The notes: generated by a model not told the origin, from the letters alone. DNA of 64,000 bases from Burkholderiaceae bacterium (GCA_024235875.1 JACKLP010000011.1:1-64000); one strand, 5' to 3'. Positions 7,749 to 18,418 are shown, numbered from the stretch's first letter. Numbers and translations: made by a program.

Positions 7749-10204
7749 GCGATGGTCTCCGGTGAGCTGCGCTCGACCTCGACGAGTCGTAGCGGCGTGA
7801 ATTCGTGCTTCTGCACGCCTGCCGCGCGCGCGTGCCAGGGATCGACCTGCGCGATCGCCTGGCTGGCAGCGAAGCGCGCCACGTAGGCCGCGCGACGCGC
7901 CGGATCGTCGACGATCGTGGCGCGGATGGTGTCGATGCCGATCCGATCGGCCCACTTGTAGATGCGCTCCAGGTAACGGGCCTGCTCGCGATACATCTGC
8001 AGCAGTGCCGACACGTGCTCGAGCACTTCGTCCTCGGTGCGTACCGAGCCCAGCACCAGGGTGCCGCGGATGTCCAGCCCGGCGGCGCCGGCAAAATGGA
8101 TCTCGTAGCCGCTGTCGACGCAGATGACGCCGATGTCCTTGCAGGTTGCTTCGGCGCAGTTGCGCGGGCAGCCCGAGACCGCGAGCTTGACCTTGGCCGG
8201 CGTCCACGAGCCCCATAGCGCCTTCTCGAGGCGGATGCCCAGGCCGGTCGAGTCCTGCGTGCCGAATCGGCACCATTGCGAGCCCACGCAAGTCTTCACC
8301 GTGCGCAACCCCTTGGCATAGGCGTGGCCGGATACGAAGCCGGCGCGCCCGAGGTCGGCCCAGATCGCGGGCAGGTCTTCCTTGCGCACGCCGAGCATGT
8401 CGACCCGCTGACCGCCGGTGAGCTTGACCATCGGAATCTGGTAGCGATCGACCACGTCGGCGATCGCGCGCAATTCCTCGGCGCTGGTGACGCCGCCCCA
8501 CATTCGTGGCACCACCGAGAAACTGCCATCCTTCTGGATGTTCGCGTGGGCGCGCTCGTTGATGAAGCGCGACTGGTAGTCATCCGCGTAGGCCTCGGGC
8601 CATTCGCAGACCAGGTAGTAGTTCAGGGCGGGCCGGCATTTCGCGCAACCACAGGAACTCTTCCATTCGAGCGCCTGCATGAGCGCCGGCATGCTGGTCA
8701 GGTGCTTCGCACGGATCAGGCGGCGCACGTCATCGTGGCCCAGGTCGGTGCAGCCGCAGACCGGCTGCACCGCGGCCGGCTCGTAGGCGTCGCCGACGGT
8801 GAGCGACAGCAACTGCTCGACCAGTCCGCTGCACGAACCGCAGGAGGCCGAGGCCTTGGTGTGCGCACGCACCGCATCGAGCGTGCTCAATTGCTTGTCG
8901 CGAATCGCGCCGACGATCCGGCCCTTGCACACGCCGTTGCAGCCGCAGATTTCCGCATCATCTGGCAAGGCTGCAACGGCCGCCGTAGGGTCCGCCGGGG
9001 TCCCTCCCTGGAAGGACTGACCGAAGATCAGGGTGTCGCGCATCGGGCCGACGTCGGTGGCCTTGCGCAGCAAGTCGAAGAACCATGGGCCGTCGCGCGT
9101 CTCGCCGTAGAGCACCGTGCCGACGATCCGGCCCGCTTCGAGCACGAGCCGCTTGTAGACGCCGGCCGCTGCGTCGCGCAGCACGATCTCCTCGCGGCCG
9201 GGCGCGTCGGCGAAGTCGCCTGCCGAGAACAGGTCGATGCCGGTGACCTTGAGCTTGGTCGAGGTCACCGATCCCTGGTAGGCGGCATCACCGCCGGCGA
9301 GCACGGTCGCGAGCACCTCGGCCATCTCATAGAGCGGGGCGACCAGGCCGTAGCAGGCGCCGCGATGCTCGACGCATTCGCCCAGCGCGAAGATGGCCGG
9401 GTCGCTGGTGCACATGCTGTCGTCGACGACGACGCCGCGTCCGGTCTTCAGGCCCGCCTCGCGCGCCAGCGCCGTGGACGGCCGGATGCCCACGGCCATC
9501 ACCACCAGGTCGGCGGGGATCCGGGTGCCGTCCTCCAGCACCACCGCCTCGACGCGGCCGTCGCCGACGATCGCGCGGGTGTTGGCGCCGGTGCGCACCT
9601 CGATGCCGCGCTCGCGGATCGCTTCGCCGAGCAGGTAGCCCGCGGCCTCGTCGAGCTGGCGCTCCATCAGCGTGGCCATCAGGTGAACGACGGTGACGTC
9701 CATGCCACGCGCCTTCAGGCCGGCGGCGGCCTCGAGGCCCAGCAGGCCGCCGCCGATCACCACGGCCCGGCGGCCGGTCTGGGCGGCCCCGAGCATCGCC
9801 TCCACGTCGTCGAGGTCGCGGTAGCCGATCACACCGGGCAGGTCGGTGCCGGGCACCGGGATGATGAACGGTGTCGAGCCGGTGGCGATGACGAGCTTGT
9901 CGTATTCGCACTCGATGCCGTTGGCGGCGTGTACGCGCCGGTTGTCGCGGTCGATCGACGTCACCCGTGCACCCTTGTGCAGCGTGACGCCGTTCGACGC
10001 ATACCAGGCCTCGTCGTGGGTGACGATCTCGTCGAAGGTCTTCTCGCCCGAAAGTACCGGCGAGAGCATGATTCGGTTGTAGTTCACGCGCGGTTCGGCA
10101 TTGAACACGGTGACCTGGTAGCGCCCAGGGGCCTTCTCGAACAGCTTCTCCATCATTCGGCCCGGCGCCATGCCATTGCCGACGATCACAAGTCTCTCGC
10201 TCAT
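7745..10204 (-). CDS. nirB: Nitrite reductase (NADH) large subunit
   Basis: The 819-residue NirB has the full family architecture. An N-terminal FAD/NAD(P)-binding module starts MSERLVIVGNGMAPG. Two BFD-type [2Fe-2S] domains lie in the middle (CGCNGVCKG ... CGSCSG and CGCTDLGHD ... CGCAKC). The C-terminal ferredoxin-like and sirohaem/[4Fe-4S] domains carry the cysteine pairs in QWCRFGTQD (near 642) and SGCPRNCAEA (near 680). It performs the six-electron reduction of nitrite to ammonium. The ATG at 10204 is preferred over a GTG at 10216 because the family starts at this point. Its stop overlaps nirD. Confidence 0.96.
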   Translation of the reverse strand: MSERLVIVGNGMAPGRMMEKLFEKAPGRYQVTVFNAEPRVNYNRIMLSPVLSGEKTFDEIVTHDEAWYASNGVTLHKGARVTSIDRDNRRVHAANGIECEYDKLVIATGSTPFIIPVPGTDLPGVIGYRDLDDVEAMLGAAQTGRRAVVIGGGLLGLEAAAGLKARGMDVTVVHLMATLMERQLDEAAGYLLGEAIRERGIEVRTGANTRAIVGDGRVEAVVLEDGTRIPADLVVMAVGIRPSTALAREAGLKTGRGVVVDDSMCTSDPAIFALGECVEHRGACYGLVAPLYEMAEVLATVLAGGDAAYQGSVTSTKLKVTGIDLFSAGDFADAPGREEIVLRDAAAGVYKRLVLEAGRIVGTVLYGETRDGPWFFDLLRKATDVGPMRDTLIFGQSFQGGTPADPTAAVAALPDDAEICGCNGVCKGRIVGAIRDKQLSTLDAVRAHTKASASCGSCSGLVEQLLSLTVGDAYEPAAVQPVCGCTDLGHDDVRRLIRAKHLTSMPALMQALEWKSSCGCAKCRPALNYYLVCEWPEAYADDYQSRFINERAHANIQKDGSFSVVPRMWGGVTSAEELRAIADVVDRYQIPMVKLTGGQRVDMLGVRKEDLPAIWADLGRAGFVSGHAYAKGLRTVKTCVGSQWCRFGTQDSTGLGIRLEKALWGSWTPAKVKLAVSGCPRNCAEATCKDIGVICVDSGYEIHFAGAAGLDIRGTLVLGSVRTEDEVLEHVSALLQMYREQARYLERIYKWADRIGIDTIRATIVDDPARRAAYVARFAASQAIAQVDPWHARAAGVQKHEFTPLRLVEVERSSPETIA

Positions 10205-10236
10205 GTCCGGTCTCACTCTCGGGTCTCGGTTCGTGA

Positions 10237-11979
<1,743 letters not shown>

Positions 11980-11989
11980 GTCGCGCTCC

Positions 11990-13075
11990 TTAACGGGTTG
12001 CCGAGAAGGTGAACGTCGACTGCAGCGCAAGCATGATCCGGTCGAGCACGAAGCCGATCAGGCCGATGGTCAGTACCGCGACCATGATCCGCGCCAGCGA
12101 GGACGAGGCGCCGTTCTGGAACTCGTCCCAGACGAATTTCCCCAGGCCAGGGTTCTGGGCCAGCATCTCGGCCGCGATCAGCACCATCCAGCCCACGCCA
12201 AGCGACAGCCGCAGCCCGGTGAAGATCAACGGCAGGGCCGAAGGCAGCACCAGCTTGCGCACCTTGGTCCAGGTCGACAGTTGCAGTACGCGGCCGACGT
12301 TGACGAGGTCGCGATCGATGCTCGATACACCGACCGCGGTGTTGATCAGCGTGGGCCACAGCGAGCACAGCGTCACCGTCACGGCCGAGATCACCAGCGA
12401 CTTCGGCAGCAGGTCGCTGGGCTCCAGGTACAGCGCCGACACCACCATCGTGACGATCGGCAGCCAGGCCAGTGGCGAGACCGGCTTGAATATCTGGATC
12501 AGCGGGTTCACCGCGCCATTGACCGTGCGCGACAGGCCGGCGGCGATGCCCAGCGGCACCGCGATCAGGGTCGCGATCGCGAAGCCCAACCCGACCGTCG
12601 CCAGCGAGGTGACGATCTGGTCGAAATAGGTGGGCTTGCCGGTCCACGACCGCCACTTGACCCGATCGGCCTTCCCCTCGGCGGCAAGGCGTGCATTGCG
12701 TGCGTCCTGGCGTGCGTAGAAGGCCGCCTGCTTGTCGCGCTCGGCCCAATGGTCGCGCCACAGGTTCACCGTCTGTTCCCATACCTGCGCCGGACCCGGG
12801 ATGGCGCCAAGCGAGGTCTGCACCTTCGGCGCCAGCACGCCCCAGGCCGCCAGGAACACGGCGATGCCGAGCAGGGGGATCAACAATGCGCGTTGCAGTT
12901 CGGCGATCTGCTCGCGCGGACTCTCGCCGGCGGCCATGCGCGCGATCGGCACCAGCCAGCCGAGACCGAGCGCATTCATCCACTTCTCGGCGCGGTCGAT
13001 CCGGGCCCGGAACCGGGCCGAGCGCGGCGCGGGTGCGACCGCACTGGCGGTCGGTAGGGCGGTGGCTTGCGTCAT
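11990..13075 (-). CDS. nrtB: Nitrate ABC transporter permease
   Basis: The 361-residue inner-membrane protein has an N-terminal cytoplasmic extension (about 1-70), several hydrophobic helices and the binding-protein-dependent permease EAA-type loop near residue 270 (LVLPSALPLIFTGLRLSLGV). The AEMLAQNPGLGKFVWDEFQ stretch is typical of the NrtB/SsuC/TauC group. It would form the channel of the NrtABCD-type importer, with the periplasmic NrtA downstream product delivering nitrate or nitrite. The gene starts at the ATG at 13075 and follows nrtA by 27 bp. Confidence 0.92.
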   Translation of the reverse strand: MTQATALPTASAVAPAPRSARFRARIDRAEKWMNALGLGWLVPIARMAAGESPREQIAELQRALLIPLLGIAVFLAAWGVLAPKVQTSLGAIPGPAQVWEQTVNLWRDHWAERDKQAAFYARQDARNARLAAEGKADRVKWRSWTGKPTYFDQIVTSLATVGLGFAIATLIAVPLGIAAGLSRTVNGAVNPLIQIFKPVSPLAWLPIVTMVVSALYLEPSDLLPKSLVISAVTVTLCSLWPTLINTAVGVSSIDRDLVNVGRVLQLSTWTKVRKLVLPSALPLIFTGLRLSLGVGWMVLIAAEMLAQNPGLGKFVWDEFQNGASSSLARIMVAVLTIGLIGFVLDRIMLALQSTFTFSATR

Positions 13076-13102
13076 GTCGATATCCCCTTGGCCGCGTTGC
13101 TT

Positions 13103-14500
13103 TCAGTCGCCCACCACGTTCGAGCCGATGACGCGCTGGCCCTGCTTCAGGCCGATCGCCAGCGAGGCGAGATAGGCGTTCGGCTTGCGACCGTCGTAGG
13201 TGACGCCATCGATGAACTCGGCAGTGGGTGCGCGGTAGCCGTCGGTCTTCCACGGGAACTCGGCCTCGGCTACCTTGCCCTCGGCCACCAGCATCCGTGC
13301 CGCCTTCAGGTAGATGTCGGGCCGGTAGACCTGCTTGGCGACGTCGTGGTACCAGCTATCGGCCTTGTGGTCGGCGACCTGGCCCCAGCGGCGCATCTGG
13401 GTGAGGTACCAGACCGCATCCGAGTAGTAGGGGTAGGTGGCGAAATAGCGGTAGAACACGTTGAAGTCGGGCACGCTGCGCTTGTCGCCCCGCTCGTACT
13501 CGAAGGTGCCCGTCATCGACGCCGCGATCACCTTGGCGTCGGCACCGACGTATTCGGAGCGTGCGAGGATCTCCACCGCCTTGCGCCGGTTGGCGTTGTC
13601 GTTCTCGTCGAGCCAGCGTGCCGCGCGGATCAGCGCCTTGGTCAGCGCGAGCGTCGTGTTCGGATACTTCTCGGTGAATGCCTTGGTGAGGCCGAAGACC
13701 TTCTCCGGGTTGTTCTTCCAGATCTCGTAGTCGGTGATCACCGGCACGCCGATGCGCTTGAACACGGCGGCCTGGTTCCAGGGCTCGCCGACGCAGTAGC
13801 CCAGGATCGTGCCGGCCTCGAGCGTGGCGGGCATCTGCGGAGGCGGCGTCACCGACAGCAGCGCGTCGGCCATGATCTGGCCGGTCACGTCGGTCTTGGA
13901 ATAGAAGCCGGGGTGGATGCCGCCGGCAGCGAGCCAGTAGCGCAACTCGTAGTTGTGGGTAGAGACCGGGAAGACCATGCCCATGTTGAAGGGCTTGCCT
14001 TCGGCCTTGTACTTCTGCACCACCGGCTTGAGCGCGTCGGCCTTGATCGGATGGACGGGCTTGCCGTCCTTCATCGGCACGTGCTTCTTCATCATCTCCC
14101 AGACCGCGTTCGAGACCGTGATGCCGTTGCCGTTCAGGTCCATCGAGAACGGCGTCACGAGCGCGGCCTTGGTCCCGAAGCCGATCGTGGCGGCCAGCGG
14201 CTGGCCCGCGAGCATGTGGGCGCCATCGAGCTCGCCGGTGATCACGCGATCGAGCAGCACCTTCCAGTTGGCCTGCGGCTCGAGCGTGACGAACAGGCCC
14301 TCGTCCTCGAAGAAGCCCAACTCCTTCGCGACGGCGAGCGGTGCCATGTCGGTGAGCTTGATGAAGCCGAACTTCAGCTCGTCCTTCTCGACGGCGAGTT
14401 CGCCGGCGCCGGCGGCGGGGACCGACGCGAGCAGCGCGGCACCGACGCCGAGGCCGAGCAGGGTGCGCCGGGTGAGGCGGGAAATGGCGGTCATGGGCAT
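13103..14500 (-). CDS. nrtA: Nitrate ABC transporter substrate-binding protein
   Basis: This 465-residue periplasmic binding protein is the first gene of the nitrate operon. Its N-terminus (SRLTRRTLLGLGVGAALLAS) is a Tat-like signal with twin arginines. The mature part has NrtA/NasF hallmarks: KFGFIKLTDMAPLAVAKELG, LDGAHMLAGQPLAAT, STHNYELRYWLA and YCVGEPWNQ. The ATG at 14500 is preceded by AGGAAG at good spacing, and the reading frame open further upstream lies in the regulatory leader, so it is not coding. NasS, encoded just upstream, is a cytoplasmic relative of the same fold. Confidence 0.94.
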   Translation of the reverse strand: MPMTAISRLTRRTLLGLGVGAALLASVPAAGAGELAVEKDELKFGFIKLTDMAPLAVAKELGFFEDEGLFVTLEPQANWKVLLDRVITGELDGAHMLAGQPLAATIGFGTKAALVTPFSMDLNGNGITVSNAVWEMMKKHVPMKDGKPVHPIKADALKPVVQKYKAEGKPFNMGMVFPVSTHNYELRYWLAAGGIHPGFYSKTDVTGQIMADALLSVTPPPQMPATLEAGTILGYCVGEPWNQAAVFKRIGVPVITDYEIWKNNPEKVFGLTKAFTEKYPNTTLALTKALIRAARWLDENDNANRRKAVEILARSEYVGADAKVIAASMTGTFEYERGDKRSVPDFNVFYRYFATYPYYSDAVWYLTQMRRWGQVADHKADSWYHDVAKQVYRPDIYLKAARMLVAEGKVAEAEFPWKTDGYRAPTAEFIDGVTYDGRKPNAYLASLAIGLKQGQRVIGSNVVGD

Positions 14501-14554
14501 CTTCGACTTCCTTTGTTCGGGGCGCATCCGTGTTCGATTCGGTGGGCGCCAACG

Positions 14555-14607
14555 AAAAAGCCGCCTGCACGTCTTCCGCATGTGCTCGCGGTCGGCGTGT
14601 AGGCGGC
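14555..14607 (-). terminator. Intrinsic terminator in the nrtA leader (attenuator)
   Basis: On the minus strand, GCCGCCTACACG (14607-14596) pairs with CGTGCAGGCGGC (14571-14560). That gives a 12 bp stem with one mismatch, followed at once by TTTTT (14559-14555). This is a standard Rho-independent terminator, placed 55 bp before the nrtA start. Its 5' arm starts inside the second hexaloop hairpin, so the two structures cannot form together. Confidence 0.88.
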
Positions 14608-14638
14608 GTTGCCTGGGGGCGGGCCCGTCGTTGGACCC
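14601..14638 (-). promoter_or_regulatory. NasT (ANTAR) RNA-binding motif: tandem hexaloop hairpins P1 and P2
   Basis: P1 (14638-14621) is GGGTCC-AACGAC-GGGCCC, a 6 bp stem with one G-U pair and a six-base loop. After a 6-nt linker, P2 (14614-14601) is AGGC-AACGCC-GCCT, again with a six-base loop. Both loops have A at position 1 and G at position 4, the two bases known to be conserved in RNA targets of ANTAR proteins. P2 consumes seven bases of the terminator's 5' arm. NasT binding here should favour readthrough into nrtA. The P2 stem is short, but the paired loops and the overlap make the assignment convincing. Confidence 0.85.
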
Positions 14639-14674
14639 TTCACTTCGGGACCGAAGTCCTCGTGCCACTCCTGA

Positions 14675-14690
14675 TGCAAGCGGCATGCCA
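14675..14690 (-). promoter_or_regulatory. Sigma-54 (RpoN) promoter of the nitrate operon
   Basis: The minus strand reads TGGCATGCCGCTTGCA, which fits the TGGCAYRNNNNTTGCW consensus at every position, with GG and GC spaced 12 bases apart. The predicted transcription start is near 14664. Sigma-54 promoters need an activator such as NtrC, and NtrC-like dyads lie 120-165 bp upstream. This gives nitrogen-limitation control on top of the NasT switch. Confidence 0.82.
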
Positions 14691-14775
14691 ATGCGCGAGT
14701 GGCCTGAGACTTTCCTTTCGAATCAGTGATTTGCCGTCAGGCCTTGGTCACGGGCGGGCGCCCTGGGGTGGCTTG

Positions 14776-14835
14776 TGCACTGCGACAGGGCGCGGTCGCG
14801 CGCCATGTTGCGGCGCAATGCACTGTCGCTGTGCG
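14776..14835. promoter_or_regulatory. Two NtrC-like binding dyads
   Basis: The site at 14819-14835 reads TGCACTGTCGCTGTGCG (GCAC-N7-GTGC) and matches 9 of 12 fixed bases of the classical TGCACC-N5-GGTGCA NtrC site. A weaker copy, GCAC-N7-GGGC, lies at 14777-14791. Their centres are about 120 and 163 bp upstream of the predicted sigma-54 start, which is a usual enhancer distance. The second copy alone would not be convincing. Confidence 0.45.
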
Positions 14836-14843
14836 ATGCGGCT

Positions 14844-16070
14844 TCAGGCGTCGGCCAGATATCGGTCGACCTCGTCGGGGTCGAACACGCGGCCATCGAA
14901 GAATCCGTCCGGACCCAGCTCCAGACTGCCCTGCGAGACACCGACGAGTTGCGCCTGGGCGAGTGCGCCCTCGACTTTCCCGTTGGCACCGGGCACCGGG
15001 GCGCCGATCGGCGCCAGAGCACGTCGGTAGATGTCGGGTCGATAGGATGCCCGCGCGATCTCGAGATTCGTGCGGGTGTGCACCACGTGCCGCCAGCGCA
15101 CCATCTGCGTGTAGATCCACGCCGCATGGCTGACCCATGGAAAGTTGGCCGCGCGGGCGAACGGCAGGAAGAAGTCCTCGATTTCGCGCAGGCCGTCGCC
15201 CGTGTTCAGGCGACCGGTGAGCGCCGGCAGCAGCGAGCCGGTCGCGCAGGCAAGATAGCGGTCCGCGGCAAGCATGGCGGCGAGCTCCGTCTGCCGGCCC
15301 TCGGCCATTGCGTCGTCGCACCAGCGTGCGCTGCGGTAGAGCGCACGCAGCAGGCGGGCCAACGCCTCGGGCTCGCGCTCGGCCCAATCCGCGGCCACGC
15401 CGAGCACCTTCTCCGGGCTCGATCGCCAGATTGCGGACTTGACCGTGACCAGATGGCCGTTGCCCGACGCAACCGCCAGCGTGTTGTATGGCTCGCCCAC
15501 GCAGAAGGCGTCGATCCTCCCGGCCGCGATCGCGTCGCCCATCAGGGACGGCGGCACGACCTGGATCGACAGGTCGCGATCGGGCACGACGCCGCTTGCC
15601 GCCAGCCAGTAGCGCAGTTCGTAGTTGTGGACCGAATGAGGATGGACCACTGCCATCTGAAGCGGCACCGCACCGTGGCGCGCGCGCGCGGCCAGGGTCG
15701 CGGCCAGCGCGCGCCCGTTGTTGGCCGGGTCCAGGTCGTCTCTGGCACCGTGCTCGAGCATCTCGGCCCAGAGCGCGTTGGAGGCGGTGATGGCGTTGCC
15801 GCCCAGGCCCAGCGCCATCGGCGCGATCGTCTGGAAGCGCATCGGTGACAGGCCCAGATTGAAGGCGATCGGCATCGGCGCCAGCAGATGGGCCACCTGG
15901 AAGTGACCGACGGCCATTCGATCTCGAATATTCGCCCAGGACGACTCGCGCACGAGCGCAAGATCGACGCCCTCGTCTTCGGCAAAGCCCTGCTCGCGAG
16001 CGACGATCAGTAGTGCGCTGTCGAGCAGCGGAAGGAATCCGCAGGTGATCTGGTGGCGCGTTGACATCAT
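14844..16070 (-). CDS. nasS: Nitrate/nitrite sensor protein of the NasS-NasT system
   Basis: This 408-residue protein has the NrtA-like binding fold (CGFLPLLDSALLIVA, VHNYELRYWLA, CVGEPYNTLAV) but no signal peptide, which separates NasS from NrtA. In characterised systems NasS binds nitrate or nitrite in the cytoplasm and otherwise holds NasT inactive. Its ATG at 16070 overlaps the nasT stop (ATGA), as expected for two proteins made in fixed proportion. The gene ends just before the nitrate operon control region. Confidence 0.92.
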   Translation of the reverse strand: MMSTRHQITCGFLPLLDSALLIVAREQGFAEDEGVDLALVRESSWANIRDRMAVGHFQVAHLLAPMPIAFNLGLSPMRFQTIAPMALGLGGNAITASNALWAEMLEHGARDDLDPANNGRALAATLAARARHGAVPLQMAVVHPHSVHNYELRYWLAASGVVPDRDLSIQVVPPSLMGDAIAAGRIDAFCVGEPYNTLAVASGNGHLVTVKSAIWRSSPEKVLGVAADWAEREPEALARLLRALYRSARWCDDAMAEGRQTELAAMLAADRYLACATGSLLPALTGRLNTGDGLREIEDFFLPFARAANFPWVSHAAWIYTQMVRWRHVVHTRTNLEIARASYRPDIYRRALAPIGAPVPGANGKVEGALAQAQLVGVSQGSLELGPDGFFDGRVFDPDEVDRYLADA

Positions 16071-16672
16071 TCGGAACTCTCCCCGGCGTCGAGCAGCCCG
16101 GCAGCCGTGATCAGGCTCTCTGCGACCTGGGCGATCCGCCGCCCCTGGTTCATCGCAGTCTTGCGCAGCAGCGCATAGGCCTCGCTTTCGCCCAGGCCGC
16201 GGGACTTCATCAGGATCGCCTTCGCCCGGTCGACCTGCTTGCGCTCGTCGAGTTCGCGTCGGGTCCGGTCGAGTTCCTCGGTCAGGCGCGAGAAGGCATT
16301 GAAGCGGCTGATCGCGATGTCGAGAATCGGCTTGACACGTTCGCGGCGCAGGTCGTCGACGATGTAGGCCGAGACCCCGGCATCCATCGCGGCCTCGGTG
16401 GCCGCCTGGTCGGTCTGGTCCACGAACATCACGATCGGACGCGCCGCCGAGCGCGACAGCGCCAGCATGTGTTCGAGCATGTCGCGGTTCGGGTTCTGCA
16501 GGTCGATCACGATCACGTCGGGATCGAGCTCGACGATGAGGCGCGCGCTGCCGACGATGTCGTGCACCACGGTGACCTGGTGATGACCGGCATCGCGCAG
16601 CCCGGCCTCGATGATCGTTGCGCGAATCCGGTTTTCGTCGATCACGAGGATCGAGGCGGGCGGTGAGGGCAT
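16067..16672 (-). CDS. nasT: ANTAR-domain antiterminator NasT
   Basis: The 201-residue protein has an N-terminal receiver-like domain (about 1-125, Asp57 in VIVIDLQNPN at the phospho-acceptor position) and a C-terminal ANTAR domain (about 135-195: RKQVDRAKAILMKSRGLGES, then EAYALLRKTAM). ANTAR domains bind paired hexaloop RNA hairpins and prevent termination. NasT proteins are thought to be gated by NasS binding rather than by phosphorylation. The start is the ATG at 16672, and the open frame further upstream has no family match. Its RNA target is visible in the nrtA leader of this window. Confidence 0.93.
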   Translation of the reverse strand: MPSPPASILVIDENRIRATIIEAGLRDAGHHQVTVVHDIVGSARLIVELDPDVIVIDLQNPNRDMLEHMLALSRSAARPIVMFVDQTDQAATEAAMDAGVSAYIVDDLRRERVKPILDIAISRFNAFSRLTEELDRTRRELDERKQVDRAKAILMKSRGLGESEAYALLRKTAMNQGRRIAQVAESLITAAGLLDAGESSE

Positions 16673-16805
16673 CTGCAAGGGGTGGCGACAGGAATCCCGG
16701 AACCAAGCAATAGACGTGCCAAAGCCCGCCCCGGCCGCCTCTGCTAATCTCGCGCCACGCCGACGCAGGCAGTTTCGCGCGGCCGTTCGATTCGAGGAGA
16801 CTGGG

Positions 16806-18386
16806 TTGCGACGACTACTCCAGCGCCTGGCGGCGCTCTCGCCCGACGTGCTGCGCGGCATCCGCCGCGGCATCGAGAAGGAAAGCCTGCGCGTGACGCC
16901 CGATGGGCAGCTGGCGAGCACGCCGCATCCGGTAGGGCTCGGCTCGGCGCTGACCCATCCTCACATCACGACCGACTTCAGCGAGTCGCAGCTCGAGCTC
17001 GTGACCGGTGTGCACAACGACATCGAGAGCTGTCTCGATGAGCTCACCCGGATCCACCAGGCGGTCTATCGACATCTCGGCGACGAGATGATGTGGGCCG
17101 CGAGCATGCCCTGCCGCCTGCCGGCCGACGACCAGATCCCGATCGGACAGTACGGCAGCTCCAACGTGGGCCGGGCCAAGCACGTCTATCGCACCGGGCT
17201 GTCGAATCGATATGGCCGGCACATGCAGACGATCTCGGGGATCCACTACAACTTCTCGCTGCCCGATGCCGCCTGGCCCTTGCTGCAGCGGGCGGCTGGC
17301 GACGACGGTGACCCGACGGCGTTTCGCAACGCGGCCTATTTCGGATTGATCCGCAATTTCCGACGCCATGCCTGGCTGCCGCTCTACCTTTTCGGCGCAT
17401 CGCCGGCGGTGTGCGCGTCGTTCGTGGCCGGGCGCGCGCATCGCCTGCAGCCTTTGGGCGCGGGCACGATGTACCTGCCGCACGGCACCTCGCTGCGGAT
17501 GGGGCCGCTGGGCTACCAAAGCGACGCGCAGGCCTCGCTCGCGGTCAGCTACAACAGCCTGAGCCGCTACGCCAGCTCGCTCGAGGTCGCGCTCACCCAG
17601 CCCTATCCGCCCTACGAGGCCATCGGGATCACCGACGAGGAGGGAGCGTATCGCCAGCTCTCGACATCGCTGTTGCAGATCGAGAACGAGTTCTACGGCA
17701 CGATCCGGCCAAAGCGTCCGGTGCGCCCTGGCGAGCGTCCGCTGCATGCGCTCAACGATCGTGGCATCGAGTACGTGGAGGTGCGGCTGATCGACCTCGA
17801 TCCGTTCTGTCCGATCGGCATCTGCGCCGACACGATGCGCTTCTTCGACATCTTCCTTCTGCACTGCCTGCTCGCGACCAGCGCCGACGATTCCGCCGAC
17901 GAGATCGTCTTCAATGCGCGCAACCAGCACGATGTCGCCGAGCGCGGCCGCGAGCGGGACCTGCGGCTGCATACGCCCGATCGCGACGTTTCGCTCATCG
18001 ACTGGGGCAGCCGCATCCTGGGCGAGTGCGCGCCCATCGCGACGGCGCTCGACGCCGCCAGTGGCAGTTCGGCCCATGTGAATGCGCTGCTGTCGGCCTA
18101 CGCGGCGCTGGCCGATCCGTCGCTGGTGCCCTCGGCGCGGGTGCTCGACGAAGTGGTCTCGGGGCACGACAAGTCGTGGATCTCGTTTGCCCGTGCGATG
18201 TCGGCGCGGCATCGCGACGCGATCCGGGCGATGCCCTTCGATTCACGCAGCCTCCAGGGCTTCGACGACATGGCGCGCGCCTCGCTGGACCAGCAGCGCG
18301 AGATCGAGGCCGCCGATGCCGAGCCGTTCGAAACCTACCGCCAGCACTACCTGGCCCAGGATCTGTTCCCGCGCCAGCGCGCCTGA
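16806..18386 (+). CDS. gshA: Glutamate-cysteine ligase (first step of glutathione synthesis)
   Basis: This 526-residue protein is the size of E. coli GshA (518). It has the family blocks GIEKESLRV, TTDFSESQLELVTGV, QYGSSNVGRAKHVYRTGL, QTISGIHYNFSLP and YVEVRLIDLDPFCPIGI. It joins glutamate and cysteine with ATP in the cytoplasm. The only sensible start is TTG at 16806, six bases after GAGGAG, and it gives the N-terminus RRLLQRLAALSPDVLRGIRRGIEKE expected for the family. It is divergent from nasT across 133 bp. gshB is not in the window. Confidence 0.93.
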   Translation: MRRLLQRLAALSPDVLRGIRRGIEKESLRVTPDGQLASTPHPVGLGSALTHPHITTDFSESQLELVTGVHNDIESCLDELTRIHQAVYRHLGDEMMWAASMPCRLPADDQIPIGQYGSSNVGRAKHVYRTGLSNRYGRHMQTISGIHYNFSLPDAAWPLLQRAAGDDGDPTAFRNAAYFGLIRNFRRHAWLPLYLFGASPAVCASFVAGRAHRLQPLGAGTMYLPHGTSLRMGPLGYQSDAQASLAVSYNSLSRYASSLEVALTQPYPPYEAIGITDEEGAYRQLSTSLLQIENEFYGTIRPKRPVRPGERPLHALNDRGIEYVEVRLIDLDPFCPIGICADTMRFFDIFLLHCLLATSADDSADEIVFNARNQHDVAERGRERDLRLHTPDRDVSLIDWGSRILGECAPIATALDAASGSSAHVNALLSAYAALADPSLVPSARVLDEVVSGHDKSWISFARAMSARHRDAIRAMPFDSRSLQGFDDMARASLDQQREIEAADAEPFETYRQHYLAQDLFPRQRA

Positions 18387-18418
18387 ATCGTGCCGCGCGG
18401 GGGCTGGGGTCGCCGCCT

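Larger units (their letters stand above)
14501..14843 (-). promoter_or_regulatory. nasS-nrtA intergenic control region (343 bp, no gene)
   Basis: This stretch holds the switch for the nitrate operon. Reading along the minus strand it contains, in order, NtrC-like dyads, a sigma-54 promoter, a short UUCG-capped hairpin (14648-14659, stem GGAC/GUCC), two ANTAR-type hexaloop hairpins, an intrinsic terminator and the nrtA ribosome binding site. The expected transcript leader from about 14664 to the nrtA ATG is about 164 nt. Each part is listed separately. Its position after nasT-nasS fits the NasST antitermination system known from Azotobacter, Paracoccus, Pseudomonas and Bradyrhizobium. Confidence 0.85.

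Noticed and set aside
14565..14600. Inner loop of the terminator (CCGC...GCGG, loop AGCACA) as the second ANTAR hairpin
   Set aside because: The six-base loop lacks G at position 4. AGGC-AACGCC-GCCT just upstream fits better and explains the competition with the terminator.
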